From Bacillota bacterium (GTDB lineage: Bacteria > Bacillota > Clostridia > Lachnospirales > Lachnospiraceae): a stretch of 64,000 nucleotides of DNA. The notes under the pieces were generated by a model. It was not told the origin of the DNA. It saw nothing but the letters and a program-made list of their open reading frames with translations, and did not search any database. The position numbers were made by a program, and so were the translations under genes. The stretch covers positions 1 through 64,000 of the forward strand of contig JAEWHR010000127.1 in the NCBI GenBank assembly GCA_023387655.1. The letters are read 5' to 3'. This document shows, in pieces, positions 27,006-36,071 of the stretch (its first letter is position 1; the number at the start of each line of letters is the position of its first letter).

Positions 27006-27345
27006 TCTCTTACCTCCATTTAGAAATATGTATTGATCATAAAAACGCAGAAGAAATAATTACTCTCTTGTTAGAAATTTTCCAAAAGCTAACATTCTTT
27101 TCTCTTATACTCTAAATTCAAACGCTAAGCCTGTCAAGTAATTCTGTATTCTTAAAAACATTATCTGTATTCTTAAAAACATTAAAAACTCAAGTTGCCA
27201 CCATTTTTTTACAGTAGATTATATCTCTATTCACAGTAATTAATTGTTTGAATGGAAAAACTAAGAAATATGTTTAACAACGTATATGGATATGGTAAAC
27301 TAATGGTAATGAAAACCAAAGTATGATAAAGAAAATCTAGTATAT

Positions 27346-27500
27346 CGAAGAACTATAAAATGAAGTCCTAATAAAACGAAGAACTATAAAATGAAGTTCT
27401 AATAAAACGAAGATTTATGAAGCGAAGATTTATAAAATGAAGATCTATAAATTGAAGTCCAAAACGAATTTATAAACTGAAGTTCTATAAAATGAAAGAA
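27346..27500. repeat. Degenerate AT-rich tandem repeat (31-bp unit)
   Basis: The gap 27006-27529 holds no gene. Two near-identical 31-bp units (27346-27376 and 27377-27407, starting CGAAGAACTATAAAATGAAG) are followed by shortened variants (CGAAGATTTATAAAATGAAG and similar) up to about 27500. A separate direct repeat TCTGTATTCTTAAAAACATT occurs just upstream (around 27140-27185). Confidence 0.6.
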
Positions 27501-27529
27501 TTCATGTTTCCTGAAAGGAGAATACCTAT

Positions 27530-28609
27530 TTGAATTCCCTTTATGATCGGCTACTTATTTTAATATGTTGCAGCTTTTTTCTGGATTTAAATACTAACAT
27601 AAAATATGCAGTGATAGCTTTACTGCTTGCCATGGCTATCAGTGCATTTAATTATGTAATCGAAAAAAATCTATTTTTTTATGTAAGTTATATCTGCTAT
27701 TTTCTTCTTTGTTTATTCATGCCACAATTTTTTGCTTTTCTACCTCTACTTTTGTATGATTCCGTTTGGTTTCATAAGATGGTGTTAAGTATTTCAGTTG
27801 TATTTACTGCGGGATATCAACTTTCGCAATTTGATTCGATTTTTACATGTTTATTTTTTATTATGTTACATATTATCTCAATTATATTAGCGATACGAAC
27901 GATGAAACTAAATCATTTGAAGGCGCAGCTTATTAAGATTCAAGATACAACCAAAGAATCTAAGATGGAGTTAGAAGCAAGAAATCAGGAACTCATAAGG
28001 CAGCAGGATACCGAGATCTATTTAGCTACATTAAAAGAGAGAAATCGAATTGCCAGAGAAATTCATGATAACGTCGGTCATATGTTATCTCGCTCTATCC
28101 TAATGGTTGGTGCATCCATCGCTGTAAATAAGAATAAAGAAAGTGATGAATTACTGTGTAGTTTAAAAGAAACATTATCAGAAGCTATGAATTCCATAAG
28201 ACTCAGTGTTCATGATCTGCATGATGGTGCGATTGATTTAAAAACCAGCGTCGAGCAGTTGGTAAATGAAGTATCCTTTTGTAAGGTGGAACTAGATTAT
28301 GATATGGGAAATCTGGCAAATCGAAATCTTAAGTATTGTTTTTTATCAATATTAAAAGAGGCGTTTTCTAACATTATAAAGCATAGCAATGCCACGAAAG
28401 TAGAAGTGGTGTTACGAGAACATCCGGGGATGTATCAGTTACTGATAAAGGACAATGGAACCGGAGTGAAAAAGACACAAGGAGAAGGAATCGGATTAAC
28501 GAACATGCAGGACAGAGTGAATGCATTAGGGGGAAATATTACGATAACTTCAGAGAAAGGATTTCGGATATTTGTTATGATACCAAGAAAACAAGAGGAG
28601 AAAGAGTGA
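27530..28609 (+). CDS. Sensor histidine kinase (HisKA_3/NarL-type)
   Basis: 359 residues. Residues 1-125 form four or five membrane segments with hardly any extracytoplasmic domain, typical of intramembrane-sensing kinases. A coiled coil (about 130-165) leads to the HisKA_3 dimerisation domain with the phosphoacceptor His in REIHDNVGH. The HATPase domain shows the N box (EAFSNIIKHSNATKVEV), DNGTG and GIGLTNMQDRV. The start is TTG at 27530, supported by AAGGAG 9 nt upstream, and no ATG is available nearby. The partner response regulator gene lies 93 bp downstream. The signal is unknown. Confidence 0.88.
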   Translation: MNSLYDRLLILICCSFFLDLNTNIKYAVIALLLAMAISAFNYVIEKNLFFYVSYICYFLLCLFMPQFFAFLPLLLYDSVWFHKMVLSISVVFTAGYQLSQFDSIFTCLFFIMLHIISIILAIRTMKLNHLKAQLIKIQDTTKESKMELEARNQELIRQQDTEIYLATLKERNRIAREIHDNVGHMLSRSILMVGASIAVNKNKESDELLCSLKETLSEAMNSIRLSVHDLHDGAIDLKTSVEQLVNEVSFCKVELDYDMGNLANRNLKYCFLSILKEAFSNIIKHSNATKVEVVLREHPGMYQLLIKDNGTGVKKTQGEGIGLTNMQDRVNALGGNITITSEKGFRIFVMIPRKQEEKE

Positions 28610-28657
28610 AAGATCTTTAATCTTTCACTCATCAAGTTTGTGCTGCGCTAAACTTGA
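28604..28657 (+). other. Two consecutive hairpins between kinase and regulator genes
   Basis: GAGTGAAAGAT (28604-28614) pairs with ATCTTTCACTC (28620-28630), spanning the kinase stop codon. TCAAGTTT (28632-28639) pairs with AAACTTGA (28650-28657). No T run follows. They may tune the relative amounts of kinase and regulator. Confidence 0.5.
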
Positions 28658-28702
28658 GTCATTCGCTACTCCTAAAAGACAGTCGCAGCATGGAGGCTAA
28701 GG

Positions 28703-29326
28703 TTGAGAATTGTAATTGTAGATGATGATCGTTTGGTATGTTCGTCATTAAAGGTTATCTTAGAAATGGATTCTGAGATTAAAGTTGATGCCATCGGTAA
28801 TGATGGGAGTGAAGCTGTCACGCTATATGAGCAGCATGTTCCAGATGTACTTTTAATGGATATTCGTATGGTAACAATGAGCGGAATTGAGGCAGCTGAA
28901 CAGATATTAGCAAAGCATAAAAATGCTAAGATATTATTTTTAACAACATTTTCTGATGATGAGTACATAGTAAAAGCATTAAAGATTGGTGCCAAAGGTT
29001 ATCTGCTAAAGCAAGACTATGATAGCATCCTTCCTGCTCTAAAAGCGGTTTTCATTGGTCAAAGTGTCTTTGGCTCTGATGTCGTTACGAAACTACCAGA
29101 TTTAATGCAAAAGAAAAAAGAATTTCCTTATGAGAAGTATCAACTGACGAAGAAGGAATATGAACTCCTTAGTATGGTCGCGGAAGGGCTAAGCAACAAA
29201 GAAATTGCGGATGCTATGTTCTTAGGTGAAGGTACGGTTAGAAATTATCTTAGTAATTTGTTATTAAAGCTTGATGTTAGAGATCGGACGCAAGCAGCAA
29301 TTTTCTATTATAAGCAAATGCAGTAA
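28703..29326 (+). CDS. NarL/LuxR-family response regulator
   Basis: 207 residues. Receiver domain 1-118 with acidic pocket (VDDD), phosphoacceptor Asp in LLMDIR, Thr in LTTF and Lys in LLKQD. The C-terminal LuxR-type helix-turn-helix (LTKKEYELLSMVAEGLSNKE to the end) binds DNA. It is the cognate partner of the kinase just upstream. The start is TTG at 28703 with GGAGG 6 nt before it. A 5'-truncated copy of this gene lies at 35028-35330, sharing long nearly identical protein stretches. Likely targets are not evident from the sequence. Confidence 0.9.
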   Translation: MRIVIVDDDRLVCSSLKVILEMDSEIKVDAIGNDGSEAVTLYEQHVPDVLLMDIRMVTMSGIEAAEQILAKHKNAKILFLTTFSDDEYIVKALKIGAKGYLLKQDYDSILPALKAVFIGQSVFGSDVVTKLPDLMQKKKEFPYEKYQLTKKEYELLSMVAEGLSNKEIADAMFLGEGTVRNYLSNLLLKLDVRDRTQAAIFYYKQMQ

Positions 29327-29373
29327 TTTATAGTCAAATACCACAGTGATTTGGCAGAATGGAGTAATCACAA

Positions 29374-30300
29374 ATGATTGAAGAAGCTTTACTATACTAT
29401 AATTTTCTCAACCCGAAATACACGTTTATAAGACATAACGAAAATATGACTTATCAAGTGATAGATGGTAATGATAAGTTTTTATTAAGAATACATAAAG
29501 CGGCGGAGGGCTTGAATTTTTCGTTTCAGTGTGGTGAAACACCAAGAGAAGTTTTTATCCATAGTGAAATCGAGCTTTTAATGAAGATGCTCTCTGATAC
29601 AAATATAAGAGTTCAGCAACCGATAACAAATAAACTAGGTGAATACATCACGAAACTTCGCTCAGGACATTATGTGACTGTACTTTCCTGGTTTGATGGT
29701 GAAGATTTGAGGAGTGCGACAATTACCAGTGAAATTGTATATGATATTGGTAAATTAATTGGAAGTCTCCATAATCAGATGTCTAGGTTGCCATATTTTC
29801 ATCGATATAGCTATGACGAAGATATGATTGAACGAGTTCTAAATGAAATAAAAAAGGCATTTGAGCTTCAACATATAGAAGAAAAACATTATGAATGTAT
29901 TCGGACTTTTCTACTAGGTTTTTCTAAACTAATCCATAAAGAAAAGAAGAATTTCATTCTAATACATGCAGATTTAAGCAAATCAAATCTTATAAACAAT
30001 GGGAATGAGATTATACCGATTGATTTTTCTTTATCTGGTTATGCTCTTCCAGAAATGGATTTAGCAGATATGAGCTGTAGCTTAAATGATAAAACACTAA
30101 CATCGTCTTTGTTAGACGGTTATCGTTGCGTTAGTGAGTATTCTCTGAATGAATTTTATGTAGATGTATATTTTGCATTTTCTATAATATTATATATTGC
30201 GTATCATCATGAGAACTTTATTGGGGATGAGAAATCTCAGAAATCATTAGATCGATGGACAACTACGATTATAGAGCCCATAGTAGCAAAGATGAAGTAA
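29374..30300 (+). CDS. Aminoglycoside-phosphotransferase/choline-kinase-like protein
   Basis: 308 residues of the APH kinase-like fold. The catalytic loop is HADLSKSNL (Asp base and Asn), followed by IPIDFSLSGY in the place of the metal-binding DFD/DxD. The N-terminal lobe has FLLRIHKA, where Lys/Arg normally contacts ATP. This clade includes homoserine kinase type II-like and fructosamine-kinase-like enzymes as well as antibiotic kinases, so resistance cannot be inferred. GGAG precedes the ATG. It follows the response regulator by 47 bp and may be cotranscribed with it. A terminator follows. Confidence 0.8.
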   Translation: MIEEALLYYNFLNPKYTFIRHNENMTYQVIDGNDKFLLRIHKAAEGLNFSFQCGETPREVFIHSEIELLMKMLSDTNIRVQQPITNKLGEYITKLRSGHYVTVLSWFDGEDLRSATITSEIVYDIGKLIGSLHNQMSRLPYFHRYSYDEDMIERVLNEIKKAFELQHIEEKHYECIRTFLLGFSKLIHKEKKNFILIHADLSKSNLINNGNEIIPIDFSLSGYALPEMDLADMSCSLNDKTLTSSLLDGYRCVSEYSLNEFYVDVYFAFSIILYIAYHHENFIGDEKSQKSLDRWTTTIIEPIVAKMK

Positions 30301-30315
30301 ATATTGGAAAGAAAT

Positions 30316-30382
30316 AAAAGGCACTATGTAGAAACTTCTTTCTATCAAGTAGATAGAGAGTGAGCCTACCTGGTGCCTTTTT
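30316..30382 (+). terminator. Terminator-like hairpin after the APH-like gene
   Basis: AAAAGGCAC (30316-30324) pairs with GTGCC and the following T run (30374-30382). The intervening sequence contains a smaller stem (TTCTATC with GATAGA). Confidence 0.6.
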
Positions 30383-30481
30383 CATCCTTGCTCCATGCTT
30401 GTCGCTTTCCAGAATATTTGTTCTTATCATTTCCTGTTTATTTGTGATATGATACAATAGAAACTAATGGGAGGTGTCGGT

Positions 30482-31615
30482 ATGAAATTTATGCATTTAT
30501 CAGACTTGCATATTGGAAAAAGAGTGAATGAGTTTTCCATGATAGAAGATCAGATCTATATCTTACAAAAGATTTTAGAGCTAGCGGATAAAGAAAAACC
30601 AGATGCAATCTTGATTGCTGGTGATGTGTACGATAAGAATCTGCCGACGATTGATGGCGTTAATCTTTTGGATGATTTTTTATCGGGCTTACACGAGAGA
30701 AGGATTCCAGTGTTTATGATTAGTGGAAATCATGATTCTGCGGATCGACTTAATTTCGCAAGTCGGATATTAAGAAATAATGATGTTTATATAGCAGGAA
30801 CTTATCAGGGGGAGATAGCACGATTTACGATAAAAGATGGACAGGGTCCGGTAAATATTTATCTGTTGCCCTTTGTTAAACCTGCCATTGCTTCGGTGTA
30901 TCACGAGGGAGTTGAATCCTATCATGATGCAGTGAAAGCGATTCTGTCAGCAACGAATGTAAATAAAGCAGAAAGAAATATTCTAGTGGCGCATCAATTT
31001 GTGACTGCTGGAGATATTTCGCCAGAATGTTGTGATTCTGAAAATATATCAGTTGGTGGGCTTGATAATGTAGATGTCAGTGTTTTCGATGATTTTGATT
31101 ATGTCGCACTGGGACATCTTCATGGTCCACAGCGAATTGGTAGAGATACGGTTCGATATGCGGGTTCCCCACTAAAATACTCTTTTTCTGAGACAAATCA
31201 GAAAAAGTCCGTAACGATGGTAACGATTAATAACAAGGAGGAGATTATACAGGAGTATATCCCATTAATTCCTTTAAGAGATATGCGTCAGTTAAAAGGA
31301 CCAATTGATGAGTTATTGAATCCTAAGAATTATAAAAATGGAAATACGATGGACTATATTCATGCTACTTTAACGGATGAAGAGGAAATCTATGATGCTA
31401 TCGGACGGATTCGAAGCATTTACCCAAATGTAATGCGCATTGATTTTGATAACAGTAAGACGAAGCCAAATGATACAGCGAAACTGGTAGCAGAAGATGT
31501 AGTTAGGAAAGATCCTTTGTGGTTATTTGAAGAGTTTTTTAAGAATCAGAATAATGTTCCTATGTCAGAGGAGCAGCATGAGATTATGAAAAAACTACTC
31601 ATGGAGCAGGAGTAA
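30482..31615 (+). CDS. sbcD: Exonuclease subunit SbcD (Mre11 family)
   Basis: 377 residues. Calcineurin-like metal ligands are visible in order: SDLHIG (about 7-12), AGDVYDK, SGNHDS, and later GHLHGPQ. These bind two Mn ions for 3'-5' exonuclease and hairpin-opening endonuclease activity. SbcD works with SbcC (next gene, 90 bp downstream) at DNA hairpins and blocked ends. GGGAGGTG sits 6 nt before the ATG at 30482, so the upstream in-frame ATG at 30467, inside the ribosome site, is not the start. Length is normal for the family. Confidence 0.95.
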   Translation: MKFMHLSDLHIGKRVNEFSMIEDQIYILQKILELADKEKPDAILIAGDVYDKNLPTIDGVNLLDDFLSGLHERRIPVFMISGNHDSADRLNFASRILRNNDVYIAGTYQGEIARFTIKDGQGPVNIYLLPFVKPAIASVYHEGVESYHDAVKAILSATNVNKAERNILVAHQFVTAGDISPECCDSENISVGGLDNVDVSVFDDFDYVALGHLHGPQRIGRDTVRYAGSPLKYSFSETNQKKSVTMVTINNKEEIIQEYIPLIPLRDMRQLKGPIDELLNPKNYKNGNTMDYIHATLTDEEEIYDAIGRIRSIYPNVMRIDFDNSKTKPNDTAKLVAEDVVRKDPLWLFEEFFKNQNNVPMSEEQHEIMKKLLMEQE

Positions 31616-31705
31616 TTATTATGACAATATGTGGTTGAGCATAGATATCATGTTAATAAGAAGTCACAGACGTATGAGTAGAGTTTAGGAAAGGAGGGGG
31701 AATTC

Positions 31706-34700
31706 ATGAAACCGCTTGAGTTAGTGATTAGTGGTTTTGGGCCATTTAAAGGGGAAGTTACTGTACCTTTCGATAAAATCGGGGAATCAGGAATTTTTTT
31801 AATTAGCGGAGATACAGGAGCTGGTAAAACGACAATTTTTGATGCAATTGCATTTGCGTTATATGGCAGTGCAAGTGGAGAAAATCGAACCACAGATTCG
31901 ATGCGTAGTGATTATGCCACAAGCGACGATAAAACCTATGTAAAGCTTGTATTTTCACATAAAGGGAGACGATATGTGGTTGAGAGAAATCCATTGTATC
32001 AAAGAGCGAAAAAGCGTGGGGATGGATTTACGGAAGAAAAGCCAAATGCAACACTTACGAAATGGGATGGTACCGTAATCGCAGGATACCAACCGGTGAC
32101 AAATGAGATTATTGAGATTTTGTCCGTTGATTATAAACAGTTTAAGCAGATTGCTATGATTGCACAAGGCGAGTTTATGAAACTTCTTACTGCAAGCAGT
32201 GAGGAACGAGGAATCATCTTTCGTAAAGTATTCCAAACAGGACATTATGAAGCAATGCAAAAAAAGTTAAAATCCATGGCTTCTGAACTAAAGGGAGAAT
32301 GTGATCAACTAGAGCGTAGTATGGTACAGTATCTTTCGGGAATTATTCTTCCGAAGGAAAATGAAGTGTTAGAAGAGTGGAAGCTTAAGCCAGATATTCA
32401 TAAAATAGATGCTTTATTAGAGCTATTAGAGCAAGGATTAGAGGAAGATAAAACGACATATGAAACACTGGAAGAAGAGAATAAGAAGTTAGCAAAGAGT
32501 CTTGTTGAGCTGACTACAAGAATTACTTTAGTAGAAGAACAAGAGAAAAAGAAACAGGAATTAGATCAAAGAAAACGAATCTTAGAGGAATTAAGCAAAC
32601 AGTCAAGCGAGATAAAGTCAAAGCAGATAGAGTTACAAAATGCAAAGAAAGCCTTATATCAAGTAAAACCTGTTGCAGATGTTTATCATAGAAGCAAAAC
32701 AGAAATAGAAAATTTATCAAAAGAGATCTTAGAGCAGAAAAAACGCTTTGCCATTCTTGAGGTAGATGTAAAGAAAAAGCAGGAAGAATTCCAGGAACAT
32801 GAGAAAGACAAAGTTTATCTAGAAGAACTAGCGGTTGCTATCAATCAGTGTAAGGAAGAACTTATCCAGTATGAGAATCTAAGGCAGTTGGAAATTAAGA
32901 TACAAAGTAATCTTAAGAAGCAAGATGAAATTGTTGTGAATGAGAATGGTTTAACTGAAAAGAGTAAGATTCTCAAGACCGAGAATAGTGAAATTGCCAA
33001 AGAACTGCAAGGATATCTTCCTATCGATCAAGTGATTTCTGAATGTATTCAACATGGGAAAGAGTTAAAGGTAAGGATCACTAAGCTTAAGAGTCTTTTC
33101 GAAGAAATGAATCGAATTGAAGTAGAGTCTAGTTATCTGAAAGACTTACAAGAAGAATATTTTAAGAAAGAGAACTCGTATCAAACAGCAAATAAAGAGT
33201 ATCAAATCTTAGAACTAGCGTATTTTCGTGAGCAGGCAGGTTTGCTTGCAATGAATTTAAAGGAAGAAGAGCCTTGTCCTGTTTGTGGCTCGACGAATCA
33301 TCCAAAGAAAGCAGAATGTAGTAAAGAAGCACCTACCGAAGCCATGTTAAATCAAGCAAAGGTAAAACTTGAGCGTGAAACGGCAGCTCTTAACCAGCAG
33401 AGTATTTCTGTAAGTAATCAAAAAACAAAGATTTCCATGATGTGGGACAACTTAAATTTGGTATGTGAAGAAATCTTTGAAGAATCAATTGCCCAAGAAA
33501 AAATAAAAGATCGTATTACAGAAGAATTATCTCGTAGTGAGGAAGTATTCCTTCAAAAAAATGAGGAATATAAAGTGCTTAAGAAAAATCAAGAAAGAAG
33601 AGACTGGTGTAATAAACGTGTGACAGAAATCACGGATTCACTAGAAGAGATAGCACAGAGAATTCAGTCTCTTAATAAGGATAAGATAGCAATTGCAACT
33701 GTTCTTGGGCAGATGGAAGGAAGTAAAGAACAGATTCTTGCGCGAAGAAAGTATGCTACGAAGGAGGAATGTGAAAACAAACATAACTTACTTCTAGAAG
33801 AGAGTAAACAGATTCGTAGTTATCTGGAACGGCTAGAGAGAGAATTTCGTGAACTACGTTCCAAGTGGTCAGCATTAAAGGCTGTTATTGAGGAAAATGA
33901 AATAAAAGAAGCGAAACGAAAGGCTTTGTTAGAGGAAGAGGAAAAAGCTTACCAAAACAAGCTAATAGAAAATTTCTCTGGATCTGAAGAAAGCTATCTA
34001 ACCTGCCTTTGGACAGAAGATAAAATCGAGCAGACACAAAAAAATATAGAAGATTACGAGAAACAGGTATCGGAACAACAATTCATGATAGATAAGTTGG
34101 TGATAGAAATCAAGGAGATTGATTCCGTGGATTTACCAACTCTTTACGAAAATCGTGACATGATTACATCTCAGAAGTCAGCATGTGAACGGCAGAAAGA
34201 AGAAGTGAATCGAAGAGTCCGTAATAACGAACAGATTTATCAAGATGCCAAAAATCAACTGGAAGCCAAGGGAGAGATACAAAGAAGATATCTTAGTATC
34301 AATGAACTATCGAAAACAGCGAATGGTGAGCTTACAGGGAAAATTAAAATTGCTTTTGAGCAGTATGTGCAAGCCTTTTATTTCGATTCTGTCATTGAAG
34401 AAGCGAATAAGCGTCTACGCAAGATGACATTTAGCCAGTATACTCTGCACCGTGCAGATAGTATCAATCTAAGAAGTCAGGGAGGACTAGAAATCTTTGT
34501 AATGGACCATTATACTGGTAAGCAGAGATCTGTAAAGTCACTTTCTGGAGGAGAGTCCTTTAAAGCGGCACTAGCATTAGCACTAGGCTTATCCGATGTA
34601 ATTCAAAGCTATGCAGGTGGTATCGAGCTTGATTCTATGTTTATAGACGAAGGTTTTGGATCCTTAGATTCTGAGTCCCTAGAACAAGCGATTGAAACGT

Positions 34701-34822
34701 TGATTTCCTTAACTTCTGGAAACAGGTTAGTCGGAATTATCTCTCATGTGACAGAACTTAAGGAGCGAATTGATAAGAAGATACTGATTCATAAAACAAT
34801 GGAAGGAAGCTATATTAAGTAG
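31706..34822 (+). CDS. sbcC: Exonuclease subunit SbcC (Rad50-type ATPase)
   Basis: 1038 residues. N-terminal ATPase half with Walker A GDTGAGKTT (Lys41) and Q-loop IAQGEF. Two long coiled-coil arms (about 180-500 and 560-850) flank a zinc hook CPVC at residues 524-527. The C-terminal ATPase half has signature SLSGGESFKAALAL and Walker B MFIDEGFGSLD. It folds with SbcD into the Mre11/Rad50-like complex that holds DNA ends. AGGAGGGGG precedes the ATG. A strong terminator follows, so sbcDC is a two-gene operon. Confidence 0.96.
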   Translation: MKPLELVISGFGPFKGEVTVPFDKIGESGIFLISGDTGAGKTTIFDAIAFALYGSASGENRTTDSMRSDYATSDDKTYVKLVFSHKGRRYVVERNPLYQRAKKRGDGFTEEKPNATLTKWDGTVIAGYQPVTNEIIEILSVDYKQFKQIAMIAQGEFMKLLTASSEERGIIFRKVFQTGHYEAMQKKLKSMASELKGECDQLERSMVQYLSGIILPKENEVLEEWKLKPDIHKIDALLELLEQGLEEDKTTYETLEEENKKLAKSLVELTTRITLVEEQEKKKQELDQRKRILEELSKQSSEIKSKQIELQNAKKALYQVKPVADVYHRSKTEIENLSKEILEQKKRFAILEVDVKKKQEEFQEHEKDKVYLEELAVAINQCKEELIQYENLRQLEIKIQSNLKKQDEIVVNENGLTEKSKILKTENSEIAKELQGYLPIDQVISECIQHGKELKVRITKLKSLFEEMNRIEVESSYLKDLQEEYFKKENSYQTANKEYQILELAYFREQAGLLAMNLKEEEPCPVCGSTNHPKKAECSKEAPTEAMLNQAKVKLERETAALNQQSISVSNQKTKISMMWDNLNLVCEEIFEESIAQEKIKDRITEELSRSEEVFLQKNEEYKVLKKNQERRDWCNKRVTEITDSLEEIAQRIQSLNKDKIAIATVLGQMEGSKEQILARRKYATKEECENKHNLLLEESKQIRSYLERLEREFRELRSKWSALKAVIEENEIKEAKRKALLEEEEKAYQNKLIENFSGSEESYLTCLWTEDKIEQTQKNIEDYEKQVSEQQFMIDKLVIEIKEIDSVDLPTLYENRDMITSQKSACERQKEEVNRRVRNNEQIYQDAKNQLEAKGEIQRRYLSINELSKTANGELTGKIKIAFEQYVQAFYFDSVIEEANKRLRKMTFSQYTLHRADSINLRSQGGLEIFVMDHYTGKQRSVKSLSGGESFKAALALALGLSDVIQSYAGGIELDSMFIDEGFGSLDSESLEQAIETLISLTSGNRLVGIISHVTELKERIDKKILIHKTMEGSYIK

Positions 34823-34849
34823 CAGAGCAAATTGAATGACAGTTATATT

Positions 34850-34877
34850 CGGACAGACGAAAGTCTGTCCGTTTTTT
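34850..34877 (+). terminator. Rho-independent terminator of sbcDC
   Basis: CGGACAGAC (34850-34858), GAAA tetraloop, GTCTGTCCG (34863-34871), T6. A perfect 9-bp stem. Confidence 0.92.
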
Positions 34878-35020
34878 ATGGTATCAGTCTAAAAAGCCAT
34901 TCTCTCTCTAGTCTTGAATTTTCATAATCACACATAGTATTATCATATAATCTTCTAGAAGCAACAATTGGTAGACACATTAAGATATGTTCTTGCTTAA
35001 TACCAGATAAATTACAGTAG
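34876..35020 (-). pseudogene. Possible C-terminal gene remnant (phosphotransferase-like)
   Basis: On the reverse strand a frame ending at 34876 reads like real protein: IKQEHILMCLPIVASRRLYD, then EREWLFRLIP and a stop. This pattern (LPIVAxxRL, then EREWL near the C-terminus) reminds me of the end of APH-like phosphotransferases. No matching N-terminal part or start follows; beyond about 35020 the DNA is homologous to a response regulator on the other strand. I regard it as a decayed fragment, with low certainty about the family. Confidence 0.35.
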
Positions 35021-35027
35021 TACGCTA

Positions 35028-35330
35028 GATAGTATACAACCAGCGTTAAAAGCGGTTGCCATTGGCCAAAGTGTATTTGGTTCAGATGTTGTAAACAAGT
35101 TGCCAGACTTAATGCAAAAGAAAAAGGAATTTCCTTATGAGGCATATCAGCTGACAAAGAAGGAATATGAACTCCTAACTATGATAGCAGAAGGGCTTAG
35201 TAACAAAGAAATCGCAGATGCTATGTTCTTAAGCGAGGGAACAGTCAGGAATTATTTAAGTAATTTGTTGTTGAAGCTTGATGTTAGAGATCGGACGCAG
35301 GCAGCTATTTTTTATTATAAGCAGATGTAG
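35028..35330 (+). pseudogene. 5'-truncated response regulator copy
   Basis: About 100 codons matching the C-terminal half of the NarL-type regulator at 28703-29326: the end of the receiver domain (DSIQPALKAV) and the full LuxR-type DNA-binding domain ending YYKQM-stop. The receiver's phosphoacceptor half is absent and a stop codon lies in frame upstream, so it has no proper start. Many third-position differences from the intact copy point to an old duplication. An internal ATG at 35100 could in principle express a free DNA-binding domain, but no ribosome site supports it. Confidence 0.75.
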
Positions 35331-36071
35331 TAAGGCTATGATATTGAAGCTACCAGACATGCAAATCCTAATGGTGAAGTAGAGGTGTTTTTTAAAGCGT
35401 TAAATATAGGTTGAACAACATCTATTAGATGGTTACTGTAGTAGTGAAAGCCTAAAATAATTTAAGCATGCTTAGTAAGTCTCTGGAATTGTGTGTGCGA
35501 GCCTAAAATCTAAGTGGAATTTTATCTGTACTTTTCTAATTTTTCAATACTGCTAGTTTAGCATTATCTCATCAGATTCTATTTTTTCTAGAGACAGCTT
35601 TATATATAGAAAGTTGTCAAGCAATAGCTGGGACATTGAAATGGTATGCAGGCATTGAGGTTGTTCCTAATTCAAGGTAATAATTCAATAATTTGCTTCT
35701 AGGGAAAATAGGGTTACGTTGACAAAAATGTAAAAATATGTAATAATATATAAAACTATATTTGATTTTGAGTGAACAATTTTAAAATAGTTAAATGTAG
35801 AATAATGAGTTCTTATCAATAAATAGAAATGAGAATCTCTTTATTACTAAAGTTACCAGGGGGTGAGTGAGGAGATAAAATAATTGATAGTAGGTGGGGG
35901 ATTATATACTATTCAATGTGTAAAGAAATGTTTTATTTATGAAGATGAACTAAAATGAGAGTAAATGATGATTACCAAGATATTAATTACTCTAATACTA
36001 ATGAATTGTACAATAAAAAAATAGGGGAAAGGATAGTATGATTCAATAATTAAAATCATACAATATTAATT
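35331..36071. other. Gene-poor stretch with traces of decayed coding sequence
   Basis: No intact gene. A short open stretch at about 35343-35415 reads EATRHANPNGEVEVFFKALN before a stop and looks like a gene remnant. The remainder is AT-rich. Just before the subtilase gene, GTATGATT (36036-36043) and AATCATAC (36054-36061) form a hairpin containing the start of a three-codon ORF. Confidence 0.4.

Noticed and set aside
28672..28995. 107-residue reverse-strand ORF
   Set aside because: Shadow of the response regulator gene, with no ribosome site and biased composition.
29374..30300. Aminoglycoside resistance gene
   Set aside because: Only the general APH fold is recognisable; no specific resistance-enzyme signature.
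34876..35157. 93-residue reverse-strand ORF as an intact gene
   Set aside because: Its upstream half lies antisense to response-regulator homology; only the C-terminal part looks like protein.
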